Origin: 2-01-FULL-39-33 sp964361645
Lineage (GTDB): Bacteria; Patescibacteriota; Patescibacteriia; 2-01-FULL-39-33
DNA: 19,875 nt
Reading direction: 5' to 3'
Assembly (NCBI GenBank): GCA_964361645.1
Contig: CAYIBK010000021.1
Span: forward strand, 1-19,875
In this document: positions 1 through 7,694 of the stretch, piece by piece
Layout: every line of letters begins with the position of its first letter
Position numbering within the stretch: the stretch's first letter is position 1
Position numbers and translations under genes: made by a program
The notes under the pieces: generated by a model
What the model saw: the letters and a program-made list of their open reading frames with translations, nothing else
Told to the model about the DNA's origin: nothing
Database searches by the model: none

Positions 1-723
1 GACACCGACGGTGCCGTCAACGCGGAATATGCCATATCAACAATTGGCGAAAATTTATACAATGTAAAATATTGCAATGATCTGATAAGCGGTGGCAGGA
101 ATTTAGAATATTGTGAACTTTGTTATAATGTAGAAAATTGTTTTGGCTGCGTTGGTTTGAGAAATAAAAAATTTCATATTTTAAACAAAGAATACAGCGA
201 AGAAGAATATTGGCTTTTAGTTGATAAAATTAAATGCGATATGCTGGAAAAAGGCGAATATGGCGAAAGTATGCCACTGAAATACGGCTTTTACGCATAT
301 AATACAACTATGGCGAATTATTTTTATCCTTTGACTGCTGGGGAAGCGCAAAAATTGGGCGTACGCTTTTTTAAAAAAACATTAACGGACTTGCCACAAG
401 GAACAAATGCCGAAGAATTGCCGGATGATATAATCGAAGCAAGCCCAGAAATCATCGGTAAGATTCTAATTTGTTGTGAGACAAAACAGCCGTTTAAAAT
501 AGTCAAAGAGGAATTTGAATTTTATAAAAAAATTAATATTCCATTGCCAACAACGAGTCCTAAAATACGCCGGGCAAAACAATACGAAAAATGGCAAGCG
601 CCAAAATTCATGAAAGGCGTTTGCACACATTGCAAAAAAGAAATAGATATTATCGGTATAACATTAGAAAAACAAAGAGCGCAAAATGTCTGCGTTGACT
701 GCTACTTAAAAGCTACTCGTTAG
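1..723 (+). CDS. CPR-type zinc-ribbon protein, 5' truncated by window edge
   Basis: The reading frame is open from base 1 to the TAG at 721-723 (240 residues visible), so the true start lies outside the window; the TTG at 157 is internal. The visible N-terminal part has paired cysteines (C25, C38, C41, C47, C50) ending in the motif NCFGCVGLRNKKF. The C-terminus has a second Cys-pair knuckle, CTHC and about 20 residues later CVDC, which should bind zinc. From memory this architecture, with the middle motifs GEYGE and KQPFKIVKEE-FEFYKK, is a conserved hypothetical family frequent in CPR genomes; its role is unknown to me. A nucleic-acid-binding function would be a guess based only on the zinc knuckles. 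No membrane segment or signal peptide is visible. A strong hairpin at 922-955 may end its transcript. Confidence 0.8.
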   Translation, partial: DTDGAVNAEYAISTIGENLYNVKYCNDLISGGRNLEYCELCYNVENCFGCVGLRNKKFHILNKEYSEEEYWLLVDKIKCDMLEKGEYGESMPLKYGFYAYNTTMANYFYPLTAGEAQKLGVRFFKKTLTDLPQGTNAEELPDDIIEASPEIIGKILICCETKQPFKIVKEEFEFYKKINIPLPTTSPKIRRAKQYEKWQAPKFMKGVCTHCKKEIDIIGITLEKQRAQNVCVDCYLKATR

Positions 724-818
724 TTTTTTGGCATCAATGGGTTTCTTTACTCAATATTTTTAATTAATTTAATTAAAAGAATTTGCCGCCAAAGAAAAAC
801 TGGAAATTGTCAAAGATC

Positions 819-833
819 GCGGGCTTTGCCCGC
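819..833. repeat. Short GC-rich palindrome
   Basis: GCGGGC, loop TTT, GCCCGC: a perfect 6-bp GC stem in AT-rich DNA. It belongs with the second palindrome 36 bp downstream. No T-run follows, so it is not a typical terminator. Such GC palindromes are common between genes in CPR genomes (from memory). Confidence 0.5.
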
Positions 834-868
834 TCAAATAGAATTAATTATTTTGGGGGGCTGTCCTT

Positions 869-885
869 GGCCGCCAAAGGCGGCC
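869..885. repeat. Short GC-rich palindrome
   Basis: GGCCGCC, loop AAA, GGCGGCC: a perfect 7-bp GC stem. The related word TTGCCGCCAAAG also occurs once at 783-794. No T-run follows. Confidence 0.5.
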
Positions 886-921
886 TAAAATGCGTTCGAA
901 CTATCTTAATTATCGTGTACT

Positions 922-955
922 AGTAAAATAACACCCATTGGGGTGTTATTTTACT
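922..955. terminator. Perfect 15-bp hairpin, probable (bidirectional) terminator
   Basis: AGTAAAATAACACCC pairs perfectly with GGGTGTTATTTTACT around the loop ATTG (937-940). The GC core AACACCC/GGGTGTT is followed by ATTTTAC on the plus strand and mirrored on the minus strand, the usual form of a bidirectional intrinsic terminator. It probably ends the upstream zinc-ribbon gene and insulates the operon starting near 1190. The T-tract is short, hence the moderate confidence. Confidence 0.6.
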
Positions 956-1154
956 TGTCTACTGTAAAGACATAATCAATCACTCTGATTTTTTGGTGGT
1001 TTATGTTGATAAATTATTTATCTATTGGTAGATAGACTATTATTAATTCTTAAAAAAACTAAAAATAGCTGAGCTGATATTTATTATTATTTTATCTAAA
1101 TTTAGCCAAAATTTTATAATTATTCATTTCATTTAAAATTCAACGGTTTTTAAC

Positions 1155-1183
1155 TTGACAAAACTTGTTTTTTAATGTAAAAT
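1155..1183 (+). promoter_or_regulatory. Sigma70-type promoter of the six-gene operon
   Basis: A perfect -35 TTGACA (1155-1160), a 17-bp spacer and -10 TAAAAT (1178-1183). Transcription should begin near 1190, leaving a leader of about 80 nt before the ATG at 1271. It is the best promoter match in the window. Confidence 0.8.
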
Positions 1184-1221
1184 TTAGAGTTGCGTTTTTA
1201 ATGTGGAATGTGAGAGAAACG

Positions 1222-1246
1222 CTTCAGTGCACGTTGACAACTGAAG
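1222..1246 (+). promoter_or_regulatory. Leader hairpin in the 5' UTR of the operon
   Basis: CTTCAGT (1222-1228) and ACTGAAG (1240-1246) form a 7-bp stem around an 11-nt loop. It ends 7 nt before the SD (AAGGAGG, 1254-1260). It could protect the mRNA 5' end or modulate translation; there is no T-run, so it is not a terminator. No known riboswitch is recognised. Confidence 0.35.
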
Positions 1247-1270
1247 GAACAAAAAGGAGGAAGATTAGGT

Positions 1271-2587
1271 ATGCCAACAGGTGACAGTGGAATGGAAATT
1301 TTAGAACAATTATTGGCTAATACTGATCAGGCTGTAGAGAATATTAAAAGCCGCAGTAGTGCGGCTATTGAAGAACAATTGGCAGGTATTGAAAAACAAT
1401 TCGCTCAAGCGGAAAAAATCAAAGATCCAAATGAACGAGAAATTCGTTTGGAGATTTTGGAAGCTGATTTTCGTAGATTAGCCGAAGATGCCAAACAGGA
1501 AGAGAAAGATTTGGCCGAATCAGTTTTCGGTCTCAATGCCATACTGGAAGGTATGGGAGCAGAATATGCTAATCTGGCTCAGCCGTCGGCGGTTGATGAA
1601 GGTAGAATCAAAGGAGCTCAAAGCGCCATTACTGAAGCTCAGCAGAACTTACGGCTGGCCCAAGGCAAGCGTTGGTTTCGTACTTCGGCTGTCGCCAAGT
1701 CTGAACAAGCTTTGTCTGTGGCCCAGAGCCGTTTGAAATTTTTCCAAGATGAATCTCGCAAGAATGCGCGTGCGCGTCTGATGCACGCCGACATGAAGAC
1801 GAGCCTGCAAGAATTCCAGCTTCGAGTGGAGAAAACAATTGACATTATGACGGCGCGTTTGAAGGATATTCAGACCCAACTCAAGAATGTCACAGTCAGA
1901 AAAGCCAAGGCTTTCGAAGCTAAGGAAGCGGCCGCTAAAGCATTAGAAAAATTTGACGCGGAATTGAATCAAGCCGAAGCCTCACTTAAGGGTGAGGAGG
2001 AATTGATGGAAACCATGGTTAACGGAACGGCCGAACATTCGGCTCAGACCGAGAAGGTTTCCAATCTTCGGGCGCAAGTCGAAGATTTGCGCGGTCGTCG
2101 CAATACGGCCTTTAATCTATTCCAGTCGAAAGAAAAGTTTGCCAGCGAATTGGAAATCCATGAGCGCACGCAGATGAAACTGCGCGACAATCAGCGTATG
2201 TGGATTGTTTCGCTCAAATCCGACACGGAAGAGCGCATTGTTACTTTCGAGTCGCGTTTGGAAGCCATGAAGGCGGCTTCCGATCAGGAAATCGCCAAGG
2301 ATTTGGACGATCTAGGAGCTAAAGTCGATCAGAGCAACGCCGAGTATATGGCGCGTGTCGGATCGGCTTCGGATCGTTTGCGGATGAAGAAAATTGAGAT
2401 GCATCCCGAGCGTCTTCGTAAAATCGTTGAAGTTCAGGAAGCTCAAGCTGAGGCCGTTGCTCAAATTCGTCTACGTGAAGCCGCGGCTTTAGAAGCATTC
2501 CATAAACAATGGGGTATTGATCCCACAAGATCATCCTTCTTCCATCCCGCATATCAGGGCGAATCACCGGCACCGGAAAGCGTCTGA
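1271..2587 (+). CDS. Long soluble coiled-coil protein, first gene of six-gene operon
   Basis: 438 residues, nearly all Ala/Glu/Lys/Arg/Gln-rich heptad-like helix from about residue 5 to 410, followed by a Pro/Ser-rich tail (from WGIDPTR to the end). There is no membrane segment, signal peptide or enzymatic motif. The ATG at 1271 follows AAGGAGG (1254-1260) with a 10-nt spacer. It is driven by a near-consensus promoter and followed by its own intrinsic terminator (2614-2651), so it is probably made in excess of the downstream proteins, as expected of a scaffold. Base composition differs from the rest: one sampled 60-base line (2221-2280) is 55% GC, against 32-40% in lines sampled elsewhere. 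The family is unknown to me. PspA/Snf7-like or TelA-like coiled coils were considered, but it is too long for PspA and shows no TelA motif I recognise. Confidence 0.8.
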   Translation: MPTGDSGMEILEQLLANTDQAVENIKSRSSAAIEEQLAGIEKQFAQAEKIKDPNEREIRLEILEADFRRLAEDAKQEEKDLAESVFGLNAILEGMGAEYANLAQPSAVDEGRIKGAQSAITEAQQNLRLAQGKRWFRTSAVAKSEQALSVAQSRLKFFQDESRKNARARLMHADMKTSLQEFQLRVEKTIDIMTARLKDIQTQLKNVTVRKAKAFEAKEAAAKALEKFDAELNQAEASLKGEEELMETMVNGTAEHSAQTEKVSNLRAQVEDLRGRRNTAFNLFQSKEKFASELEIHERTQMKLRDNQRMWIVSLKSDTEERIVTFESRLEAMKAASDQEIAKDLDDLGAKVDQSNAEYMARVGSASDRLRMKKIEMHPERLRKIVEVQEAQAEAVAQIRLREAAALEAFHKQWGIDPTRSSFFHPAYQGESPAPESV

Positions 2588-2613
2588 TTATTCAGCGCTT
2601 CTAAATTCATTTC

Positions 2614-2651
2614 GGGGGGGGCTCTCTTGTAGAGCTCTCCCCATTTTTTTT
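2614..2651 (+). terminator. Intrinsic terminator between operon genes 1 and 2
   Basis: GGGGGGGGCTCT (2614-2625) pairs with AGAGCTCTCCCC (2631-2642) over 12 bp including two G-U wobbles, with loop CTTGT, followed by A and eight T (2644-2651). Only 41 nt separate the T-run from the next ATG, and I see no new promoter there. Genes 2-6 are therefore probably reached by read-through, making this an internal attenuator-type terminator. Confidence 0.85.
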
Positions 2652-2692
2652 AAATAAATTCAATTTTTATTTTCCTAAGAAAGGAGAAGTGG

Positions 2693-3844
2693 ATGACTAC
2701 TGATGTAAATCCGGTGTTAGCTGAACAATTTGACCTAACTGAATTAACCAGAAGAAGTGAGTATAATATTTATTTTAGTGAGATGATCAGGCTTTTTACA
2801 CTATTGATGAAATGCTATCAATTGCAAGTGGATGGTGGAAATCTGGAAGCTCAAATAGTTGAAGGATTTCTAGCCAAATTGCTTCGCAGTATGGAAGCGC
2901 TTCAAATGAAATATTATTTCAATATGGATCGCTTTCTTAAAGTTGATTTGACTGATTCCGGCTTTCCTAATCATTTAGAGATTGATGCTTTAGGCATTGA
3001 TTTTATGATTAGAGCCGAGAAGCTTCGTCAATTGCCGGCCGAATCGGTTTTGAGACGGGTAATATTAGACAGGATGCTGACCAGATCAGAAGAGCCAGTT
3101 GAGGAACTTATGATGTTAAGCAGTCGTTCCTATTTGGAAATGCTTAATGAGAACAAGCTTTTCTTTACCCTTACTCCGGGTGAAATAATTTTAATAAAGA
3201 CTGAGCCAGAATATCGTTCTTACACTTTTTCTTGGGGATATTGGGATTTTGCCACTAATTGTCCTTATGTGAATATCATGACTTTTGATCAGGATAGAAA
3301 TAAGGATCCGTTGCAAGACAGAGGACCGTCTTATGAGGAATTCATGGCTACGGTTCAAGCTGAGGGTTCAAGGGCTTGTGATGTTGGCATTTTGGCGATG
3401 GCTATCGATGAGGCTATATACAGCATTCATCCCAAGATTATCAAACGCATTTGCCTTGGCCCTTTATATTCCCGATTTTTGATTAACACTGATAATGTGG
3501 CAGCGATAGAATTCTGCAATCCCGTGTTAGCCCAGGCTATGATTGATTGTGGCTTAGGCGATGATGATTTTGTTTTGTCAATAGAAGACAATATTGTTTT
3601 CTCTGAGCGGCAGAAAATTCACAGTAGCATGCTGACTTTTAAGAAAAAGGTTCGTCAAATATTTTATATTCCAGAAGATGATCCCAAGTGCTATGCCAAA
3701 AGGGCTAGTGTGGTTCATCGCTACGGCTTAATGCCCCATGCTTTATTCCAACATTTAAGTGAAGCTGGAAAAATTAAAGATAGCGGTTTGGCTGATTGTA
3801 AAATCATAACCTATGATGAAGGAGATGAAGTTTATGGCGTCTGA
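2693..3844 (+). CDS. Uncharacterised soluble protein, operon gene 2
   Basis: 383 residues, no signal peptide and no membrane helix. The ATG at 2693 is preceded by AAAGGAG a few bases upstream. The N-terminal 150 residues look helical. The middle is richer in aromatics and strand-like (for example FSWGYWDFATNCPYVNI), and the C-terminal third contains helices with charged loops (GDDDF, EDNIVF, PEDDPK). I do not recognise a family and see no metal-binding HExxH, Walker or nuclease motif. Its last 11 bases overlap the start of the AAA+ gene (ATG at 3834, TGA at 3842-3844), and that gene's SD lies inside this coding sequence. This suggests translational coupling and a direct partnership with the ATPase (inference). 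Confidence 0.75.
   Translation: MTTDVNPVLAEQFDLTELTRRSEYNIYFSEMIRLFTLLMKCYQLQVDGGNLEAQIVEGFLAKLLRSMEALQMKYYFNMDRFLKVDLTDSGFPNHLEIDALGIDFMIRAEKLRQLPAESVLRRVILDRMLTRSEEPVEELMMLSSRSYLEMLNENKLFFTLTPGEIILIKTEPEYRSYTFSWGYWDFATNCPYVNIMTFDQDRNKDPLQDRGPSYEEFMATVQAEGSRACDVGILAMAIDEAIYSIHPKIIKRICLGPLYSRFLINTDNVAAIEFCNPVLAQAMIDCGLGDDDFVLSIEDNIVFSERQKIHSSMLTFKKKVRQIFYIPEDDPKCYAKRASVVHRYGLMPHALFQHLSEAGKIKDSGLADCKIITYDEGDEVYGV
3818..3824 (+). promoter_or_regulatory. Ribosome binding site deciding the AAA+ start
   Basis: GAAGGAG ends 9 nt before the ATG at 3834. An in-frame ATG at 3813 lies upstream of this SD and has none of its own, so 3834 is the likelier start. Confidence 0.75.
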
Positions 3845-5795
3845 CACGGCTTACTTGCCGATTAAAGAAGCGCAGTTAGCTGAATATGATGAAAGAGCTA
3901 ATGCCATTCTTACTTCTGTGCGGTGGGCGCCTAAGAAAGGAATCTTGGACTCCAAACCGGCAGAAACTTTAATTACCAAATGGCGGGAATCAACCACTGA
4001 GCGGACGACTGAACAGGAGAAGAAGCTACTTATACTAGCTTATCATCTTTCTGGTCAGTCAATTCTTTTGACTGAAGATGCTAACCATATTATGAATGTT
4101 ATTTTTCAAGGGTTAAGGATTGGCATGCATCTTAGCGCTACTTATACCCAGTTTTCTAATTTGAGCGTTTTAATATCTCAAAACAGTAAGGGCATGCTAA
4201 CTGAAGCGCAAAAGACAGAATTTCGAGCTAAATATGTGACTGCTTCGGCCATTACGGCTTACGCTACCGCTTATTACATTGCTTGGAATCTGTCGAAATA
4301 TAAAACAGAAGAAACAGCCAATCTTAAGATTGAGTTTGACGGTTTGCCGGAATTGTCTTTGGACAACCCGGCGCGAACCATCAATTGTTTGATGTTTTAT
4401 TTGGCCGCTTATGTTGAAGATCCAAGCAAAGTCCGTTCCAGTCTTGATTTGGTTAAGATGGCTTTGCTTTATTTCTCGGCTGTTTTAGACGAGATTAATT
4501 TGCGCAAATCATCGCTGCAATATTTGGAGCCCTTTACTAATAATGCTTACAAACTGGAAAATAGTGAATTTTCTATTGAAGGTTTTGAAATGCATTTGGG
4601 CAATGGCGCTGCCAGCATTGAATTTAACCATGTTGATTTGCATGACATTGTGGGCAACCAGATTGCCAAGCATGAAGCTTGGCGCTTGGTTCAGCGTTTG
4701 ATGTGTTATGATCTGGCTACTAAAAGCAACCCGATTATGGCTTTGGGCGGTTTTCCGGCAGTGCGTATGGGCTTTGGCCCTCCTGGTACCGGCAAGAGCA
4801 TGTTAATTTCTGCTATCGCTACTTTATTGGATGGCTGGTGTACCCAGTTGAAGATACCATTTCTATTTTGGCCAATGCCGGATACAATAGTTTCTACCTT
4901 TCAGGGCGGTTCAGCCGAGCGTATGATGGCTTGGATGAAACCTCTCAAGGATCCATCCAGGATAATTTATGCCCCCATTGATGACGGGGAAAATACCTTA
5001 GAAGATCGTAGGCGGCAAGGCGTCTCGGCTGGTGTCAGAGAAATTATTGCTGTTTTCTTGCGTAATACCGAAGGGGCTTACTCTGTTAAGCACGGCAATA
5101 CAGTCATTGATATTTTTACTAATATTCCTGATCAAGTTGATCCAGCAGCATTGTCTCGTGTCCGTAGTCGTTTTATTATTGCGGGTGCCGAAACTTGGCA
5201 GGATTTTGTGGATCAGAATCAGCTTTGGATTACCAAATATGGCTTGGATGCTAGTTTGGTCAAAATGGTTGATCCTAAGAGTTATAGATATTTTGAGGCT
5301 CAAAAATTTAGCGGCGCCAGTGAAGTTGCTTACGGTGATTTTTCTGGTTTGTCTGATGGTCGTCTTGAAGAAATTTTTGCCAGAATTGGCAAAGAGCACT
5401 CACCCAATGAGTTTATGTATTTTGCCAAATTGAAAGAAGCGATTAAGGGGGTATTTCCCACTTTCACTTCCCGTGATGTCAGAAACATCCAGGAGGCGGT
5501 TGATGGCCGGATTATGGATTTTGATTTTCCCAGCCAATGGATGGAAAATCCCGAAGCGTTTTTCTGTCGTAGTTACGAGGAAAAACTAAATATGCTTTTG
5601 GAACTGCGCCGAGCTAATATGAAGGGCTTAACTTTTAATGAAATTTTATTGCAAGAATGCAAGCGTTATCTGGCCAATATGATTGCGATCGTTGATGAAG
5701 GCAGAAAACGCCAATTAGCTGATGCAGTTAATCGTCTGAAAATTGAACTAGAAGCTCGCCAAATTGTTTTCGGGGAAGCCCAGAAAGGAGTCTAA
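3834..5795 (+). CDS. AAA+ ATPase with long helical N-terminal domain and atypical Walker B
   Basis: 653 residues from ATG 3834. Residues 1 to about 270 form a mostly helical domain of unknown family, the AAA+ core runs from about 290 to 520, and a helical C-terminal part follows. Visible motifs: Walker A GPPGTGKS (315-322); Walker B IIYAPIDDGEN with D383-D384, so Asp stands where most AAA+ proteins have the catalytic Glu, with E386 two residues on; sensor-1 Asn in FTNIPDQVDPAALS (N430); arginine-finger region SRVRSRF (R442, R444, R446). The TN-P-x-x-DPA-x-x-S-R pattern resembles classic AAA proteins (Cdc48/katanin/FtsH type). No protease domain or membrane segment is visible, so a remodelling or disassembly role is more likely than proteolysis. 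It overlaps gene 2 by 11 bases and abuts gene 4 with no gap, pointing to coupled synthesis. The substrate is unknown; the coiled-coil protein is a natural candidate (inference). Confidence 0.85.
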   Translation: MASDTAYLPIKEAQLAEYDERANAILTSVRWAPKKGILDSKPAETLITKWRESTTERTTEQEKKLLILAYHLSGQSILLTEDANHIMNVIFQGLRIGMHLSATYTQFSNLSVLISQNSKGMLTEAQKTEFRAKYVTASAITAYATAYYIAWNLSKYKTEETANLKIEFDGLPELSLDNPARTINCLMFYLAAYVEDPSKVRSSLDLVKMALLYFSAVLDEINLRKSSLQYLEPFTNNAYKLENSEFSIEGFEMHLGNGAASIEFNHVDLHDIVGNQIAKHEAWRLVQRLMCYDLATKSNPIMALGGFPAVRMGFGPPGTGKSMLISAIATLLDGWCTQLKIPFLFWPMPDTIVSTFQGGSAERMMAWMKPLKDPSRIIYAPIDDGENTLEDRRRQGVSAGVREIIAVFLRNTEGAYSVKHGNTVIDIFTNIPDQVDPAALSRVRSRFIIAGAETWQDFVDQNQLWITKYGLDASLVKMVDPKSYRYFEAQKFSGASEVAYGDFSGLSDGRLEEIFARIGKEHSPNEFMYFAKLKEAIKGVFPTFTSRDVRNIQEAVDGRIMDFDFPSQWMENPEAFFCRSYEEKLNMLLELRRANMKGLTFNEILLQECKRYLANMIAIVDEGRKRQLADAVNRLKIELEARQIVFGEAQKGV

Positions 5796-7061
5796 ATGCA
5801 AAGACTTATTGAGAATGGTCTTTTTGGATCCGGATTAATTTCTTTGAAGACTCCGGAGATGATTGCCAGATATAACGCGACTTTAAAGAGCTTGGGCATA
5901 AAGCCCACGGCCTTAAAGCAGTTTTCTATTGATGGCGTCGGCTGGAGTCCGGAAATTGCCCATGAGCAGGGTGATAATCTTTATCTTTCACATGGCATTG
6001 CCAATCATCTGGCGATTATCGCCACGCCTGATCAGGCTAATATGCCAATACATTTTCCGTTTACTTCTTATGATCGCAGGATGATGCAGGTTTATTTTGA
6101 ACATTTTAGCCAAGAAATCGCTGATTTAACGGGCAGCGTTTTCATCTTTTTGGATATCGATCAGGAAATGGTTAATTTCGAAAGCCCTATGGATCTGCTT
6201 TTGATCGATCATATAGTTATTCGTTCCAAAGCCGGCAATTTGATTGAAGCGTCCAGAAAACAGCAGAAACTAGTTGAACGTTTCAATGCCGATAATAATG
6301 CTTGGTTTGACCAAAAATTAAGGCAAGAAATTATTAGTAGCTCTCAGAAATACGGCGATCTAAGATTTAGGAGAATTAATATTCCGGATATGAAGTTTGA
6401 TGATTTGAGGTATTTTTATACCAGAGCTTTCAACGGCGTCTTTGTCTTTCGCGGGCTAGGTGATGGCGAACACCATTCGATTTTAGTGATGGAAGATGAA
6501 GATCAATATAAATCAATCAAAAGAAACGGCCACGGAACTTATCATTTGGGAGATCCAAAAATAATTGAAAAATTGATGAGCCATGGTCTAATCGAAATCG
6601 ATTTAGAGTGGTATAAGGATAACCCAGATGAGTTGAGAAAAAAGCGAGGCGCTTTAACACTCAACGCTATTTGTGCCAATTTTACTGATATAGATTATTT
6701 TGAGACCACCTCTCCCCAGAGGAAAGGCTTAATCAAGGACTTAGGTGATAAGATGCCTAAAGTCTTCTTCCATTTGCAAAGATTAGTCAAACAGCTGACT
6801 TTGGGACAAGTTCCTAAACTCAGCAATCTGCCCGACAGCTTGAAACCGATTCTGATTCATCCGGCCAATTCTTTAACCGGATCAGACAGGGAAGTTGTTT
6901 GGCAGTTGATTTGCAAAATTTGTCCTCTGGAAGTTTTGCGACTATATATTTCTGATAAAGATTTATTCTTTAGACAGTATCAGACTTGGCCCGAAGCGCA
7001 AAAGAACTGGGCCGTCAATTTTCTAAAAGAGAATTATCAAGCAGAAATGGAAAATTCCTAA
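5796..7061 (+). CDS. DUF6638-like protein, operon gene 4
   Basis: 421 residues, soluble. The ATG at 5796 directly follows the TAA of the AAA+ gene; AAAGGAG (5784-5790) gives a 5-nt spacer. The opening MQRLIENGLFGSGLI, then ARYNATLKSLG, FSIDGVGWSPEIAHEQGDNLYLS, the middle AWFDQKLRQEI and the C-terminal block PLEVLRLYISDKDLFF resemble what I remember of DUF6638, a family of unknown function best known to me from Alphaproteobacteria, where I believe it also sits beside an AAA-family ATPase gene. This is recollection, not a search. No catalytic motif is evident. If the match holds, the ATPase/DUF6638 pair is an old module shared between distant phyla. An adaptor or regulator of the ATPase is the simplest role (inference). 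Confidence 0.65.
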   Translation: MQRLIENGLFGSGLISLKTPEMIARYNATLKSLGIKPTALKQFSIDGVGWSPEIAHEQGDNLYLSHGIANHLAIIATPDQANMPIHFPFTSYDRRMMQVYFEHFSQEIADLTGSVFIFLDIDQEMVNFESPMDLLLIDHIVIRSKAGNLIEASRKQQKLVERFNADNNAWFDQKLRQEIISSSQKYGDLRFRRINIPDMKFDDLRYFYTRAFNGVFVFRGLGDGEHHSILVMEDEDQYKSIKRNGHGTYHLGDPKIIEKLMSHGLIEIDLEWYKDNPDELRKKRGALTLNAICANFTDIDYFETTSPQRKGLIKDLGDKMPKVFFHLQRLVKQLTLGQVPKLSNLPDSLKPILIHPANSLTGSDREVVWQLICKICPLEVLRLYISDKDLFFRQYQTWPEAQKNWAVNFLKENYQAEMENS

Positions 7062-7085
7062 TTCCAACCAAAGGAGGATAGATTT

Positions 7086-7691
7086 ATGCTGACTGTTTAC
7101 CAGTATGTCATATTTTGGTCAATAGTGTTTGTGGGCGTGGGCGCTACTTGGTACAATTTTGATCGTCGTTTTGGCGTCAAGCGGTACCGTTCGTGGTATA
7201 ACCTGACTCACAAAGATAAGTTGACTAGTGACAAGCCAATCGGTTTTATTTACAATCGTTCCACTCATTCCAAAGCAGCTTCGGCTGCCCTGATAGCTAC
7301 CATACAAAGTATCTTAGTTGTTAGGTATATGGATGTTAATCTACTAGCCTCTTTGATTATGTGGGTGATAGAAATACCGCTAATGATGTTGGGTTTTTAT
7401 CTTGGACCTTTTGCTGCTCTTCTATGGCAGAAAAAAGAAAAATTGTTTGAAACAGTTGATAGGGTGGAAAGTGGACATATTAAGGTGGGTGATGAGGTCT
7501 CTAAGGCGGCCAAACGAGTTGTCGCTCCGATTAAGGGACATCTGGAAAAAATTCACGATGCTCTATCGGGTGATGATGAACCCGAACCCGTTATTGAACC
7601 GCTGTCGGCTGATGAGTTGCGGCTTCAAGAATTGGAGCAGACTGACCCGCGTGAATTAATGAGGAAGTTTATTGATCGAGGAGGTGAGTAA
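7086..7691 (+). CDS. Small membrane protein with three predicted TM helices and charged tail
   Basis: 201 residues. The SD AAGGAGG (7071-7077) lies 8 nt before the ATG. Hydrophobic stretches at about 4-23, 64-81 and 86-114 predict three membrane helices, with a basic, aromatic loop (24-63) between the first two. The last 85 residues are soluble and highly charged, with a predicted helix (about 115-160), then an acidic Pro-rich stretch (GDDEPEPVIEPL) and a final helix. No family recognised. It may anchor the soluble operon proteins to the membrane through the charged tail (inference). The next gene starts 3 bases after its stop, and that gene's SD (GAGGAGGTGA) overlaps the end of this one. Confidence 0.75.
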   Translation: MLTVYQYVIFWSIVFVGVGATWYNFDRRFGVKRYRSWYNLTHKDKLTSDKPIGFIYNRSTHSKAASAALIATIQSILVVRYMDVNLLASLIMWVIEIPLMMLGFYLGPFAALLWQKKEKLFETVDRVESGHIKVGDEVSKAAKRVVAPIKGHLEKIHDALSGDDEPEPVIEPLSADELRLQELEQTDPRELMRKFIDRGGE

Positions 7692-7694
7692 CCA

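Larger units (their letters stand above)
724..1270. other. Gene-free intergenic region with palindromes and leader
   Basis: No convincing gene lies in these 547 bases. The first part holds two short GC-rich palindromes (819-833 and 869-885), then the terminator-type hairpin at 922-955. From about 960 to 1150 it is very AT-rich; the only structure I see there is a weak inverted repeat at 1019-1034 (TATCTA-TTGG-TAGATA). The last 120 bases hold the promoter and leader of the coiled-coil gene. Confidence 0.7.

Noticed and set aside
819..885. The two GC palindromes as a CRISPR array or terminators
   Set aside because: The two units differ in sequence, there are no regular spacers or cas genes, and no T-runs follow them.
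1629..1879. Several minus-strand open frames within the coiled-coil gene, and others at 2319-2573, 8835-9131, 15743-16039 and 18229-18645
   Set aside because: Antisense shadows of well-supported genes, without SD, promoter or recognisable protein.
1271..2587. Assignment of the coiled-coil protein as PspA/Vipp1 or TelA
   Set aside because: It is about twice the length of PspA, and no diagnostic motif of either family is visible; generic coiled coils match each other by composition.
3813..3833. Upstream ATG for the AAA+ gene
   Set aside because: It lies before the SD at 3818-3824; ATG 3834 has the correct spacing.
3842..3844. Recoding of TGA (code 25 as in Gracilibacteria)
   Set aside because: TGA ends the genes at 2587 and 3844 right where the SD-led next gene begins, and no gene needs read-through.
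4998..5399. 133-aa open frame on the minus strand and a 133-aa plus-strand frame at 5032-5433
   Set aside because: Both lie fully inside the AAA+ gene, whose frame carries all the family motifs; neither has an SD or plausible composition.
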